A stretch of DNA of 64,000 nt from Nocardioides ginsengisegetis (GTDB lineage: Bacteria > Actinomycetota > Actinomycetes > Propionibacteriales > Nocardioidaceae): the NCBI RefSeq assembly GCF_014138045.1, contig NZ_JACGXA010000001.1:2155001-2219000 (forward strand), given 5' to 3'. This document shows, in pieces, positions 34,385 through 45,466 of this stretch; position 1 is the first letter of the stretch; the number at the start of each line of letters is the position of its first letter. Position numbers and translations under genes: made by a program. A model generated the notes under the pieces. The model searched no databases, was not told the origin of the DNA, and was given only the letters and a program-made list of their open reading frames with translations.

Positions 34385-35654
34385 GCGGCGCCTCCACGTC
34401 CCACGCGAGCCGCAGCCCCGAGAAGATCTGCCGCCGGACCGGGTGGTCCCAGTTGCGGAAGGACGGTCGGATCGAGGCGCCACCGACGGCCCACGACCCG
34501 CCCCGCAGGACGCGGTAGTCGCCGCCGAAGAACGGGGCGCTGTAGTCGGAGTAGAGCATCGGGGTGAAGCCCGGCCACGGCTCGAAGCCGGACGAGGTCC
34601 ACTCCCAGACGTCGCCGATCATCTGCTCCACGCCGTAGGCGGAGGCGCCGCCCCCGTAGGCGCCGATGGGCGCCGGACGCAGCGCGTCACCTCCGAGGTT
34701 GGCCAGGGCGGGCGTCCACTCCGAGTCGCCCCAGGGCCACCGCCGGCGCCGCCCCGCGACCGGGTCCCAGGCACAGGCCTTCTCCCACTCCTGCTCGGTG
34801 GGCAGCCGGGCACCCGCCCAGGCGGCATAGGCCTCGGCCTCGAAGAAGCAGACGTGCTGGACGGGCTCGTCGGGCGGCGGGTCCTCGACGATCCCGAACC
34901 TGCGGCGCGAGCCGTCGGCGGCCCAGAAGAGCGGACGCTCGAGGCCCGCGGCGACCCGGTGCTCCCACCCGCGCGCGGACCACCACCGGGGCTCGTCGTA
35001 GCCGCCGGCGTCGATGAACCGCTGCCACTCGGCGTTGGTGACCGGCACCCGGGCGATCCGGAAGGCGGGCAGGTCGACGGTGTGGGACGGACGCTCGTTG
35101 TCGAGCGACCACGGCTCCCGGTCGCCGTCGACGCCCAGCGTGAACGGGCCGGCGGGGACGAGCACGCTGTCGGCCGGCACCGGACGCCCCGGGGGCAGGG
35201 CTGCACCTCGGCCGAGGAGGGGCTCGCCGTCGCGCAGCTGGTGGGTGGCGAGCATCGTCTCGACGTGCTGCTGCTCGTGCTGCTCGACCATGACGTAGGG
35301 GAACAGCCGCTCCTCGTCGGCTTGCTCGAGGCCGTCGAGGACGCGACCCCGGACGTCGGTCAGGTAGCGGCGGGCCTCCCCCGGCGTCAGCAGCGGCAGG
35401 GTCACCCTGCTGGCGCGGGGGTGCTCGAAGGCGTCGTACAGCTTCTCGACCTGGGCCGACAGGAGCCCCTGGGCCGCGGCGTTGCCGCCGCGGAGCAGCC
35501 AGAGGTCCTCCTGCTGGCCGATGTGGGCGAGGTCCCAGACGAGCGGACTCATCAGCACGCTGTGCTGGGCGGTGAGCTCGCCGTCGTCGAAGTCGGTGAG
35601 GCGCAGGGTGCGGGTGCGGGCATCCTCGAGGCCGCGCGCGGCGGTCTCACGCAC
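34377..35654 (-). CDS. egtB: Hercynine oxygenase (sulfoxide synthase)
   Basis: Non-heme iron enzyme that joins gamma-glutamylcysteine to hercynine with O2, forming the C-S bond and a sulfoxide. Of 425 residues, the N-terminal DinB-like domain supplies the iron ligands His44, His126 and His130 (LAHIGQQED and EQHEQQHVE). The C-terminal part is the formylglycine-generating-enzyme/sulfatase-modifying fold, with [36 protein letters not shown] and RVLRGGSWA. The Tyr-type residue near the active site cannot be placed by eye. GTG start; 8-nt overlaps with both egtA and egtC. Confidence 0.96.
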   Translation of the reverse strand: MRETAARGLEDARTRTLRLTDFDDGELTAQHSVLMSPLVWDLAHIGQQEDLWLLRGGNAAAQGLLSAQVEKLYDAFEHPRASRVTLPLLTPGEARRYLTDVRGRVLDGLEQADEERLFPYVMVEQHEQQHVETMLATHQLRDGEPLLGRGAALPPGRPVPADSVLVPAGPFTLGVDGDREPWSLDNERPSHTVDLPAFRIARVPVTNAEWQRFIDAGGYDEPRWWSARGWEHRVAAGLERPLFWAADGSRRRFGIVEDPPPDEPVQHVCFFEAEAYAAWAGARLPTEQEWEKACAWDPVAGRRRRWPWGDSEWTPALANLGGDALRPAPIGAYGGGASAYGVEQMIGDVWEWTSSGFEPWPGFTPMLYSDYSAPFFGGDYRVLRGGSWAVGGASIRPSFRNWDHPVRRQIFSGLRLAWDVEAPHV

Positions 35655-36909
35655 GGGCTTCCTCCTCGAGCAGGTGCAGCGGTCCCCGGGTCTCGGCGAC
35701 GTGCCGGAGCTCGTCGCCGGGCGTCCGCCCGGCAGCCAGGAGCTCGGCGAGCCGCTCGACGTCGGCCTTCAGGGAGGGCGGGCAGTGGGCGGCGGCGACC
35801 TCCGCGCATGCCGCGGCGGCCGCTCGCAGTGCCGGGTCGGCCAGGCCGCTGCGGGCCGCCTCGTCGAGCGACCCGGCGACCGGCTCGCACAGCTCGGCTG
35901 CCGCGTCGGCGGCGACGGGGTCGTCGAGGAGCGTGACGGTCAGGGCGGCCAGCGCCGGCCACCACCGGTCGGGCAGGGCGTCAAGACAGCGGATCTCGAC
36001 GTAGCCGCGGGGTCGGACGGGCGGGAACAGGGTCGTGAGGTGGTAGTCGAGGTCGGCGACCGTCGCGGGCCGCCCGATCGCACGCGGGTCGGCGACCCAC
36101 TCGCCGAAGGAGACTCGGCGCGTGACCGGGGTCAGCACGGAGGCGTCGCGGACCAGCATCACCGGTGCGGCGAGGGCGTAGTCGGCCCACCGCTCCGGCG
36201 GGGCGCCCGCGGTGATCGGGTCGGTGCGGCCGTGGTCGATGCCGTACCAGGTCTCCTGGCGCATGGAGTGCCAGCCGGAGGAACGTCCCGCGAGGTACGG
36301 CGAGCTCGCCGAGGTCGCCACCAGCACCGGGACCAGCGAGCGGATGAGCGCCAGCCGGTCGGGCCACCCGGCGACGGGGCCGGCGTCGACGTTGACCTGG
36401 AGGGCGGCCGTCGCGGTCATCATCTCGAGGCCCGGGCCGGCGCAGCCGATTGCCGAGAAGTGGCCCTCCATGGCCGCATAGCGCGGGTGCGGGTTGACCC
36501 GCCGCACGGGTCGCGCCGGGTCCGCCCCGAGGGGTGCCGCCCCGAAGCCGGCCTCGGCCAGGGCGGTGCGCAGCTCCTCCCGGTCGGCGGCCAGCGCCTG
36601 GACCGCACCGCCCACGTCGGCCCGCGGGGGTGTCGACAGCTCGATCTGGGCACCGGGCTCGAGCGTCACCGAGCTGCCGGAGGGCATCGGCGGGAGCTCG
36701 GCGAGGAGGGCCTGGACGGCCGGCCAGTCGGGGCGCCGCGCGGGCTCGGCGTGGTCGACGAGGTGGAACTCCAGCTCGAGGCCGACCCGGTGGTCGGTGT
36801 CGGGCCGCAGGGCGTCGGCGGCGATGCGCGTGCGGGCGTCGTCGATGTCGTCGAGGACGAGATCGAGCGGGTCGTCGGGGATCGTGCTGGTGATGCTCTG
36901 AGCGGTCAT
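35647..36909 (-). CDS. egtA: Glutamate-cysteine ligase EgtA
   Basis: Makes gamma-glutamylcysteine, the sulfur donor for EgtB. The 420 residues belong to the GCS2/EgtA family: [11 protein letters not shown] with the metal-binding Glu pair, [17 protein letters not shown], the [15 protein letters not shown] strand and [13 protein letters not shown]. It is distinct from the other GCS2-type protein of this window (43991-45454). A strong GGAGGGGG lies 6 nt before ATG. It is the first gene of the egtABCD unit. A short palindrome at 37012-37028 lies about 100 nt upstream. Confidence 0.95.
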   Translation of the reverse strand: MTAQSITSTIPDDPLDLVLDDIDDARTRIAADALRPDTDHRVGLELEFHLVDHAEPARRPDWPAVQALLAELPPMPSGSSVTLEPGAQIELSTPPRADVGGAVQALAADREELRTALAEAGFGAAPLGADPARPVRRVNPHPRYAAMEGHFSAIGCAGPGLEMMTATAALQVNVDAGPVAGWPDRLALIRSLVPVLVATSASSPYLAGRSSGWHSMRQETWYGIDHGRTDPITAGAPPERWADYALAAPVMLVRDASVLTPVTRRVSFGEWVADPRAIGRPATVADLDYHLTTLFPPVRPRGYVEIRCLDALPDRWWPALAALTVTLLDDPVAADAAAELCEPVAGSLDEAARSGLADPALRAAAAACAEVAAAHCPPSLKADVERLAELLAAGRTPGDELRHVAETRGPLHLLEEEARA

Positions 36910-37011
36910 TCCGCCCCCTCCAGGTCCGGACCGGCCACCCTTGCGGGCAGCCGCGGGTCGGTGCGGGGGCGGCCCCGGGGGACCGTCCTCGTTGAAAGTT
37001 GTCGTGCTGTC

Positions 37012-37028
37012 CCATGCCTACCGCATGG
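37012..37028. promoter_or_regulatory. Palindrome CCATGC-N5-GCATGG upstream of egtA, possible operator
   Basis: A perfect 6-bp inverted repeat with a 5-nt spacer, 103-119 nt before the egtA ATG. It overlaps a TAGGCA hexamer on the minus strand, which could be the egtA -10. Regulator unknown. Confidence 0.3.
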
Positions 37029-37111
37029 CACCGACAATCCCAACCACCCGAGCGGACTGTTCGGCGAACCTTCGACGGGGCGTTGCCCGCCCAGAGCTCC
37101 TCCGGCCGGCC

Positions 37112-38557
37112 CTAGATGCCGGCTCCGGCTGCGGGGACGATGTTGTTGTTGAGGCGGAACAGGTTCTGGGGGTCGTACTTCGCCTTGATCTCGGCCAGCC
37201 GGACGAGGTTCTGGCCGAACGCGCTCTCCACGCCCGCCGTCACCCCCTCGCCCTCGACGCCGGTGAAGTTGAGGTACTGGGTGCCCGTGCCGTGCGCGTG
37301 CACCTCGGCCCACGCGTCGCGGACCCACGAAATCACCCGGTCGTCGTCCGCTTCGTCGGCCCAGTTGCCGTCGATCGAGATCATCCAGTTCGCCGACCGC
37401 TCGCTGTAGGCCGTCTCCCCCGCGCCCACCCGGTTGATGGCACCACCCATCTGGAAGGCGATCACGAAGACGCGGTCGCTCGGGCGGCTGCGCGCCTTGT
37501 CCATGATGATGTCGAGGATCGGGTCGGTCAGCTCCTCCACGAACGTCGACTTCCAGTAGCTGCGCAGGGTGCCGCGCCGGAAGAACTCGTCGAAGGCCGC
37601 CTGGACGGCGGCAAACGGCAGCGGGCCCGAGATGTCCGCGAGGGGCGTGCCGATCTCGCGCAGGGGCTGGATGATCTTCTGGCCCTCCAGGGAGTCACCG
37701 GAGTAGAGCGCACCCGTCACGATGAACGGCCTGTTGTGGATCTCCGGCGGCGTGTTCTCGCTGGCCGGGAGCGTGGTGCACCCGATCATCGCCGAGATCT
37801 CCTCGGGCACCGTCGCCGCCCACTCCCGGAACTTCCGGTAGACGTTCTCGGCGTCCTCGACCGGGTGGAACACACCGGCGAAGGCCACGATCGGGCCCAC
37901 GGGGTGGCACCGGAAGGTGAACGAGGTGACGACACCGAAGTTGCCGCCACCGCCGCGCAGCGCCCAGAACAGGTCGGGGTTCGTGTCCGCCGAGGCGGTC
38001 CGCAGCTCGCCGTCGGCACAGACCACCTGCGCCGACAGCAGGTTGTCGATCGCGAGCCCGTGCTTGCGCCGCAGCCAGCCCTCCCCACCACCGAGGGTCA
38101 GCCCGGCGACGCCGGTGTCCGAGACGATGCCGGACGGGGCCACGAGCCCGAACGCCTGCGTCTCGTGGTCCACGTCGCCGATCAGGGCCCCGCCCTGGAC
38201 ACGGACCGTCCGAGCCTCCGGATCGACCACGACGCCGTTCATCCGCGCGAGGTCGATGAGGAGGCCGCCGTCCACGCTCGAGAGTCCGGCCACCGAGTGC
38301 CCACCGCCGCGGACGGCGACGACCAGCCCGTTGGCCCGGGCGAAGTTGATCGCGACGATCACGTCGGCGGCTCCCGTAGGCCGGACCACCAGCGCGGGAC
38401 GTCCCGGATGCATCGCGTTGTAGGCAGGCCGCACCGCGGCGTACCCGGGATCCTCCCGGGTCAGCACGTCGCCGCGGACGATCATCCTGAGCTCGCCGAG
38501 GCTCTCGTCACTGATCTGTGTCTGGGGTCCCGAGAGGGTCGCCATGGAGACTGTCAT
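37112..38557 (-). CDS. FAD-linked oxidase of the VAO/berberine-bridge type
   Basis: A 481-residue flavoprotein. The PCMH-type FAD domain has AVRGGGHSVAG, whose His is the usual 8-alpha linkage site, and GLTLGGGEGWLRRKHGLAIDN. In bicovalent enzymes of this family the last motif carries a Cys (CDN); here the position is Ile, so only mono-covalent FAD is expected. The C-terminus has the BBE motif YLNFTG and KYDPQNLFRLNNNI. No signal peptide is seen. Substrates in the family range from sugars to alkaloids and polyketides; none can be named. It reads towards egtA. Confidence 0.9.
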   Translation of the reverse strand: MTVSMATLSGPQTQISDESLGELRMIVRGDVLTREDPGYAAVRPAYNAMHPGRPALVVRPTGAADVIVAINFARANGLVVAVRGGGHSVAGLSSVDGGLLIDLARMNGVVVDPEARTVRVQGGALIGDVDHETQAFGLVAPSGIVSDTGVAGLTLGGGEGWLRRKHGLAIDNLLSAQVVCADGELRTASADTNPDLFWALRGGGGNFGVVTSFTFRCHPVGPIVAFAGVFHPVEDAENVYRKFREWAATVPEEISAMIGCTTLPASENTPPEIHNRPFIVTGALYSGDSLEGQKIIQPLREIGTPLADISGPLPFAAVQAAFDEFFRRGTLRSYWKSTFVEELTDPILDIIMDKARSRPSDRVFVIAFQMGGAINRVGAGETAYSERSANWMISIDGNWADEADDDRVISWVRDAWAEVHAHGTGTQYLNFTGVEGEGVTAGVESAFGQNLVRLAEIKAKYDPQNLFRLNNNIVPAAGAGI

Positions 38558-38680
38558 TGCTCTGCCCTTCGCCCGGTTGTCGGTGGTTCACCAACTTCCG
38601 AACCTAGGCCGCGCGGACAGCCGAAGAATCCCCACTATTGGGCACGTGCGGAGCCCGTCCAGCAGGTAGGGCGCGAGGGA

Positions 38681-40174
<1,494 letters not shown>

Positions 40175-40275
40175 GAACACCTCTCGTCAACTGACAGTCA
40201 AAACAAGGTCGCGGGCCACATGGGGGCGCGGCAAGGCCCGCTATCGTCAAGAGCCGCGGGGTTCATTCTGCCACG

Positions 40276-40312
40276 GCGCACCTGAGGTCCGGGCATTCCC
40301 CCGGATGTGCGC
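40276..40312. terminator. Hairpin between the HhH-GPD and sigma factor genes
   Basis: Inner stem TCCGGG/CCCGGA with a 6-nt loop and outer stem GCGCAC/GTGCGC separated by a bulge. It lies 34 nt after the HhH-GPD stop and could end that transcript before rpoD. Confidence 0.5.
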
Positions 40313-40345
40313 CGCGTCATCCACGCCCAGCGGCGGAGAAAGAGG

Positions 40346-40912
40346 TCAGGCCTGGGCCTTCGCCGCGGCCTTCTTCTCCTTCTTGAAGTCCCGCACCTTC
40401 TGCAGCGAGGCCGGGTCCACCACGTCGGCGACCGAGCGGTGTCCCTCCAGCGCGTAGTCCCCGACGACGGCCTCCCAGCCCTCGGGGCGTACGTCGAGCT
40501 GCTTGGCCAGCAGGGCCACGAAGATCTGGGCCTTCTGCTTGCCGAAGCCCGGCAGCTCCATGACCCGCTTGAGCAGGTCCTTGCCGCTGGTGGCCTCCGA
40601 CCACAGCCGCGAGGTGTCACCGTCGTACTTCTCCTCGACGAGGCCCGCCAGCTCCTGGAGCCGGGCGGCCATCGAGCCCGGGAACCGGTGGATCGCCGGC
40701 GGCGTGGAGCAGAGCGCCTTGAACTCCTCGGGGTCGGCCTGGGCGATCCGTGCCGGTTCGAGGGTGCCGAACCGGTCGAGCACCTTGGCCGGGCCGCGGA
40801 AGGCGTGCTCCATGGGGTACTGCTGGTCCAGCATCATGCCGACGAGCAGCGCGAACGCGTCGTCGGTCAGGACCTGGTCGGCGTGGTCGTCGCCGGTGAT
40901 GTGGATGGCCAT
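40346..40912 (-). CDS. HhH-GPD type base-excision repair protein
   Basis: A 188-residue protein of a small actinobacterial HhH-GPD family. The helix-hairpin-helix and following loop are seen as VMELPGFGKQKAQIFVALLA. The start of the fold, FALLVGMMLDQQYPMEHAF, matches the glycosylase family. The C-terminal tail is Lys/Ala-rich. A catalytic Asp of the usual GPD type is not obvious, since VVGDYALEGH is the only candidate. It lacks the Cys cluster of endonuclease III. ATG at 40912 is chosen; a start 15 nt upstream also exists. Confidence 0.85.
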   Translation of the reverse strand: MAIHITGDDHADQVLTDDAFALLVGMMLDQQYPMEHAFRGPAKVLDRFGTLEPARIAQADPEEFKALCSTPPAIHRFPGSMAARLQELAGLVEEKYDGDTSRLWSEATSGKDLLKRVMELPGFGKQKAQIFVALLAKQLDVRPEGWEAVVGDYALEGHRSVADVVDPASLQKVRDFKKEKKAAAKAQA

Positions 40913-41022
40913 GGATGAATTCTGCACGAGCGGGGAGAACCCGCGTCATGGACGTGGTGGAGCCCCGTCCTCATGACGCCCACTCTCGGCAACTTGGGTT
41001 GCCACGTCTCGAAAAAGGTCCC

Positions 41023-42990
41023 ATGAAGTCGCGCTCCACTCTCCGGCTGGTCCTTGCCGCCGCACTCCTCCCCCTGATCTCGTGGACGGGCTCGGCCCAC
41101 GCCGATGAGCCTGGCGTCCACGTAAGCGGGATCCTGACGACCGACACCACGTGGACGGCGGCCGAGGGTCCGTACTACGTCGACGGGGTGGTGCAGATCG
41201 CCTCCGGCGTCACCCTGCACGTGGCACCAGGGACGCGAGTCGTCCTTGCGTACAACCCCAACAACTACGCCCCGATCTTCCAGGTCGCCGGCACGCTCGA
41301 CGTTGAAGGCTCGAGCGAAGAGCCCGTCTCCCTGGTCGGCCAGGGGTATGCGGGCCTCGCCGGCCCGGTCAGCAGCGCGACTCACGCCGTTCTCACGCTC
41401 AAGCACGTCAACGTCTCAAGATTCGCCTCCGTCTTCCCGCCGACCGGCGGTTCCGGGCACGCCGACTACGAGCTCGCCGACTCGGTAGTGACGGGCACCA
41501 CCTACATGAGCTACTTCTGGTACCCGGTGAACTACGCACGAGTCGAGCGCAACGTCTTCGTCAACGCCGCCTCGATGACCTTCGGCACGACCAATGCCGT
41601 CGCCACCGTGGCCAGCAACCGCTTCCGCGGCTACTCGACCTCCAGCTCTTACCGCCACTACCTGGAGTCGTGGGCTGCCTACCAGCAGCCCCTTCAGGTC
41701 CATGGGAACAGCTTCGAGCCGGGACCGAACCCCGTCATGACCGTACGATCCGCGGGCAAGATCGACGCCAGCAGCAACGACTGGGGCACGACCAGCGTCA
41801 GTGCCGCGAAGGCACGCGTCGTCGACCAGGAGGACGACCTCAACCTGCCGAGCGTCGTGACGGTCGAACCATTGCTGGCAGCGCCCACGGCCGAGACGCC
41901 TGCCACGGCACCAGCCCAGCCATCAAGCGTCATCGGCATTGGCGGGGACCGGCAAGCGACGATCTCGTGGACGGCACCGACGGACGGGGGTTCCCCCATC
42001 ACCACCTACCGGGTCACCGTGAGTCCCGGAGACCGGACGATCGACCTCCCGGGCGATGTCACGTCCGGGGTGGTCGACGGGCTGACCAACGGCACGTCCT
42101 ACACCTTCACGGTCACCGCAACAAATGCTGTCGGTACCTCCCCCGCCTCGTCGTCCACAGCTGCGATCACCCCTGCCGCCGTCCCGTCGGCCCCGGAGCA
42201 CGTGCTCGCGCAACAGGGCGACGGATTCGTCCGCGTCGTGTGGTCGACGTCGGAGTCCAACGGCGCTCCGGTAACGGGCTACACGGTCGCAGCGTCACCC
42301 GGTGGTCGGACCATGGCCGTGCCGGGTGGAACGACCGAGACCACCTTCTCCGACCTCCAGCTCGGCACCGCCTATTCGTTCACTGTCTCGGCAACGAACT
42401 CGGTCGGCACGTCGCTTCCGTCCGGCACGTCCAACGAGGTGGTCGCAGCGCGCGCTCCCGATGCCCCCGCCACGGTGACGGCGACGCCCGGCGACGGTTC
42501 CGCACTCGTCACGTGGACGGCATCGAAGGCCAACGGTGCCGAGGTCCTCGGTTACGTCCTGACCGCGTATCCCGGTGGCCGGCAGATCCAGGTCTTCGGG
42601 GGCGACGCGTCCTCATACCTCGTCACTGGACTTCGCAACGGTGTGACCTACTCGTTCACGGTCGCGGCCGCGAGCATGGCGGGAACAAGCCAGGCAGTGT
42701 GGAGCGACGCGGTGGTCCCGGCGGGCAAGCCTGGCCAGGTTGCACGGCCTGCTGCCTCGGTCGCGGGTCGCTCCGTGACCCTTCGGTGGGCCGCTCCGGT
42801 GGCGAACGGCTCCGCCCTCACGCAGTACGTCGTGCACTGCAGCAGCGGCCGCACGCTGAGGGTGGCGGCGACTACCCGCAAGGCCGTCTTCTCCAGGCTC
42901 CCTCCCGGCACCTACCGATTCACCGTCGCCGCCCGCAACGTCGTAGGAGTCGGATCGGCGAGCGCCCCCGTCAACGCACGCGTTCGCTGA
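41023..42990 (+). CDS. Secreted protein with parallel beta-helix-like region and fibronectin type III repeats
   Basis: A 655-residue exported protein. Signal peptide at 1-27 (KSRSTLRLVLAAALLPLISW, cleavage after AHA). Residues 30-270 look like a right-handed beta-helix: GVVQIASGVTLHVAPGTRVV, GTLDVEGSSEEPVSLVG, SRFA and NVFVNAAS-type turns with repeated Asn. Residues about 290-655 hold four FN3-like domains, each with a W..P..NG/GG..I..Y pattern (TISWTAPTDGGSPITTYRV, VVWSTSESNGAPVTGYTV, VTWTASKANGAEVLGYVL, LRWAAPVANGSALTQYVV) and GTSYTFTVTATN strands. Likely cell-surface or extracellular carbohydrate-binding; no catalytic site is seen. AAAAAGG lies 6 nt before ATG. Confidence 0.85.
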   Translation: MKSRSTLRLVLAAALLPLISWTGSAHADEPGVHVSGILTTDTTWTAAEGPYYVDGVVQIASGVTLHVAPGTRVVLAYNPNNYAPIFQVAGTLDVEGSSEEPVSLVGQGYAGLAGPVSSATHAVLTLKHVNVSRFASVFPPTGGSGHADYELADSVVTGTTYMSYFWYPVNYARVERNVFVNAASMTFGTTNAVATVASNRFRGYSTSSSYRHYLESWAAYQQPLQVHGNSFEPGPNPVMTVRSAGKIDASSNDWGTTSVSAAKARVVDQEDDLNLPSVVTVEPLLAAPTAETPATAPAQPSSVIGIGGDRQATISWTAPTDGGSPITTYRVTVSPGDRTIDLPGDVTSGVVDGLTNGTSYTFTVTATNAVGTSPASSSTAAITPAAVPSAPEHVLAQQGDGFVRVVWSTSESNGAPVTGYTVAASPGGRTMAVPGGTTETTFSDLQLGTAYSFTVSATNSVGTSLPSGTSNEVVAARAPDAPATVTATPGDGSALVTWTASKANGAEVLGYVLTAYPGGRQIQVFGGDASSYLVTGLRNGVTYSFTVAAASMAGTSQAVWSDAVVPAGKPGQVARPAASVAGRSVTLRWAAPVANGSALTQYVVHCSSGRTLRVAATTRKAVFSRLPPGTYRFTVAARNVVGVGSASAPVNARVR

Positions 42991-42997
42991 CTCCGAG

Positions 42998-43399
42998 TCA
43001 GTCGCCGGCCTTGACCGCCAGGACCGGGCAGTGCGCGTCGAGCAGGATGCGCTGGGCGTTGCTGCCGAGGATGAGCTTGCCGACGGGCGAGCGCCGGCGC
43101 AGGCCGATCACGATCAGCTGGGCGGAGTTGGCCTCGGCGATGCTGATCAGGTCCTCGGCGGGCTCGAAGCCGCGCACGAGCTGGCGCAGGTCGTAGGGCA
43201 CTCCGGCCTCGTCGAGGCGGGCCCGCACGGCGTCCATCTCGGTCTCGGCCTGCTTGGCGGCGTCGGCGTCGAACTCCTGGCCACCCCGGTGGGAGTTGAC
43301 CACCACCAGCTTGGTGCCGCGCAGCTTCGCTTCCTCGATCGCCTTGACCAGTGCTGCCTCGCCCTCCGGCTTGGCCACGTAGCCCACCACGACGGTCAT
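42998..43399 (-). CDS. Universal stress protein
   Basis: A 133-residue single UspA domain. It begins VVVGYVAKPEGEAALVKAIEEA and has the ATP-binding end motif GLRRRSPVGKLILGSNAQRILLD, seen as the GxxxxxxGxxxLGS pattern, then CPVLAVKAG. The nucleotide-binding type of Usp is therefore likely. GGGAGGAG lies 6 nt before ATG. Role: general stress response; the exact signal is unknown. It converges with the FN3 gene, 7 nt apart. Confidence 0.92.
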   Translation of the reverse strand: MTVVVGYVAKPEGEAALVKAIEEAKLRGTKLVVVNSHRGGQEFDADAAKQAETEMDAVRARLDEAGVPYDLRQLVRGFEPAEDLISIAEANSAQLIVIGLRRRSPVGKLILGSNAQRILLDAHCPVLAVKAGD

Positions 43400-43524
43400 C
43401 GTCGCTCCTCCCGATGCTGTGCCGGCCTTGCGGCCCGTGCGGGCAACCTACCGAACTCCGCCCCCGAGGGGGAGCCTGTGGAGAGGCGCGCCCACGATGC
43501 GTCGCCGTGCGGCACGCTGGCCGG

Positions 43525-43986
43525 ATGGACGGGACGGGCGGGACCGACGAGCGCGGCGAAGGGATCGCGGCGCCGGTCGAGCCCGCCCTCCGGTCACTGC
43601 TGCGCCTCGCGGTGGTCGACCACGCGCGCTCCGAGCCGCGGCGCGTGCACCCCGCCCTGCTGCACGTCGGGCAGCCGGGCGGCGCCCAGGCGGTCTTCGC
43701 GTTCGGCCCCGACGAGCCGCAGGACCACACGCTGCGGACCGACGTGGTCGCCGCGATGCTGCGCCGCTGCGCCCGGACGGGTGACGACTCCCCCGTCGTC
43801 TGGCTGACCCGCACCGGCGGGCTGGAGCTCCAGGACGCCGACGCCGCGTGGCTGGCCGCCGCGCGGGCGGCCACCGCGGAGGCAAAAAGGCCGCTGACCA
43901 TGGTGGTGGTGACCCGTCGCGGCTGGCGGGACCCGCGCAGCGGCGTCGGCCGGGTCTGGAAGCGGGTCCGTCCGGCCGACCGGTGA
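43525..43986 (+). CDS. Hypothetical protein, 153 residues
   Basis: No family is recognised. The coding bias is clear and the product looks folded: helical start LRSLLRLAVVDHARSEPRR, beta segments ALLHVGQPGGAQAVFAFG, the motif HTLRTDVVAAMLRRC, and the ending VVVTRRGWRDPRSGVGRVW. An Ala-rich helix AAWLAAARAATAEAKRP precedes the last strand. No signal peptide or membrane helix. ATG is chosen at the start of an acidic-Gly N-terminus; no ribosome site is clear. It lies between the stress protein and the GCS2 ligase gene, convergent with the latter at 4 nt distance. Confidence 0.7.
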   Translation: MDGTGGTDERGEGIAAPVEPALRSLLRLAVVDHARSEPRRVHPALLHVGQPGGAQAVFAFGPDEPQDHTLRTDVVAAMLRRCARTGDDSPVVWLTRTGGLELQDADAAWLAAARAATAEAKRPLTMVVVTRRGWRDPRSGVGRVWKRVRPADR

Positions 43987-43990
43987 GCCG

Positions 43991-45454
43991 TCAGGACCAG
44001 GTGTGCACCGGCTCGTTGCTGTGCATGGCTTCGCGGTAGTCCAGCAGCGTGGCGCGCAGGGCGTCGAAGCGCTCCATGCCGGACCGCTCCTCCATCCGCC
44101 GGACGAACCAGTCGGCGCCGGTGGTGCCGGTCAGGCAGCGCTGTTCGATGATGCCCAGCAGCCGGTCGCGGACCTCGGGCTCGACGCCCCACTCGTCGAG
44201 GCCGGCGTGGGCCATCGGCAGCAGGCGGCGCAGGATCAGCTCGGTCGCGCGGACCTGGCCGACTCCCGGCCAGTAGATCTGGGCGTCGACGCCCTGCTGG
44301 GCGGCGATCTGGAAGTTCTCCTCGGCGGCGCTGAACGACATCTGCGACCACAGCGGCCGCTCGCTCTCGGCGACCGTGCGGACCAGGCCGAAGTAGAAGG
44401 CCGCGTTCGCCATCGTGTCGGCCACGGTCGGGCCGGCGGCGAGGAGGCGGTTCTCGACGCGGAGGTGCGGCACCCCGGCGGCGATGTCGTAGACCGGGCG
44501 GTTCCAGCGGTAGACCGTGCCGTTGTGGAGGCGCAGCTCGGCCAGCGTCGGAGTGCCGCCGGCCTCGAGCACCTCGAGCGGCTCCTCCTCCTCCGTGACG
44601 GGCAGCAGGGCCGGGAAGTAGCGGACGTTCTCCTCGAACAGGTCGAAGACCGAGGTCACCCAGCGCTCGCCGAACCACACGCGGGGCCGGACCCCCTGGG
44701 CCTTGAGCTCCTCGCTGCGGGTGTCGGCGGCCTGCTCGAACAACGGGATCCGGGTCTCGCGCCACAGCTGCTTGCCGAGCAGGTAGGGCGAGTTGGAGCC
44801 CACGGCGAGCTGGACGGCCGCGATCGCCTGGGAGGCGTTCCAGTAGGCGGCGAACTGGTCCGGCGATGTCTGCACGTGGAACTGCGTGCTGGTGCAGGCC
44901 GCCTCGGGCACGATCGAGTCGGCGGTGGTCTCGAGGCGCTCCGGCCCCGAGATCGAGATCGTGATGTCCTCGCCGCGCGCGTTGAGAATCTGCTCGCTGA
45001 GCAGCCGGTAGCGCGGGTTGGCGCTCAGGCTGCCGAGGGACATGTGGCCCTCGGCCAGCGTCGGAAGGATGCCGATCATGACCATGTGGGCGCCCACCGC
45101 GGCGGACTTGGTCTCGGCGTCGTTGAGGCTGCGGCGCAGGGACTCCTCGAACGTCGTCAGCCCGCCCTCGCGGAGCTTGGCCGGGGCGCCGTTGATCTCG
45201 ATGTTGAACTGGCCGAGCTCGGTCTGGAACGCCGGGTCGGCGATCGCCTCGAGGACCTCGGCGTTCTTGAGGGCCGGGTCGCCGCGCTCGTCGATGAGGT
45301 TGAGCTCGACCTCGAGCCCGGTCATCGGGTCGTCGGTGTCGAAGCGCTCCTCACGCAGCATCCGGGCGAAGACGTCGAGGCAGCGCCGGACCTTCTCCCG
45401 GTGCCGTGTGCGGTCGGCGCGGGAGAACTCCTGTGCTTCGACTTCTTCGCCCAT
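43991..45454 (-). CDS. Glutamate-cysteine ligase family protein (GCS2-type)
   Basis: A 487-residue protein of the carboxylate-amine ligase superfamily, separate from EgtA. Motifs: MTGLEVELNLID with the metal-binding Glu-x-Glu, QFNIEINGAP, SIVPEAACTSTQFHVQTSP and GSNSPYLLGKQLW. The C-terminal EPVHTWS closes the gene. Actinobacterial copies are annotated as glutamate-cysteine ligases, but these organisms use mycothiol, so another gamma-glutamyl or peptide ligation is possible. ATG is 6 nt after a TAGGGT box, so a leaderless transcript is expected. Confidence 0.85.
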   Translation of the reverse strand: MGEEVEAQEFSRADRTRHREKVRRCLDVFARMLREERFDTDDPMTGLEVELNLIDERGDPALKNAEVLEAIADPAFQTELGQFNIEINGAPAKLREGGLTTFEESLRRSLNDAETKSAAVGAHMVMIGILPTLAEGHMSLGSLSANPRYRLLSEQILNARGEDITISISGPERLETTADSIVPEAACTSTQFHVQTSPDQFAAYWNASQAIAAVQLAVGSNSPYLLGKQLWRETRIPLFEQAADTRSEELKAQGVRPRVWFGERWVTSVFDLFEENVRYFPALLPVTEEEEPLEVLEAGGTPTLAELRLHNGTVYRWNRPVYDIAAGVPHLRVENRLLAAGPTVADTMANAAFYFGLVRTVAESERPLWSQMSFSAAEENFQIAAQQGVDAQIYWPGVGQVRATELILRRLLPMAHAGLDEWGVEPEVRDRLLGIIEQRCLTGTTGADWFVRRMEERSGMERFDALRATLLDYREAMHSNEPVHTWS

Positions 45455-45460
45455 GCGCGC

Positions 45461-45466
45461 ACCCTA
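45461..45466 (-). promoter_or_regulatory. -10 hexamer TAGGGT of the GCS2-type ligase gene
   Basis: TAGGGT on the minus strand, 6 nt before the ATG at 45454. It overlaps the end of the DUF4192 gene. Confidence 0.5.
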
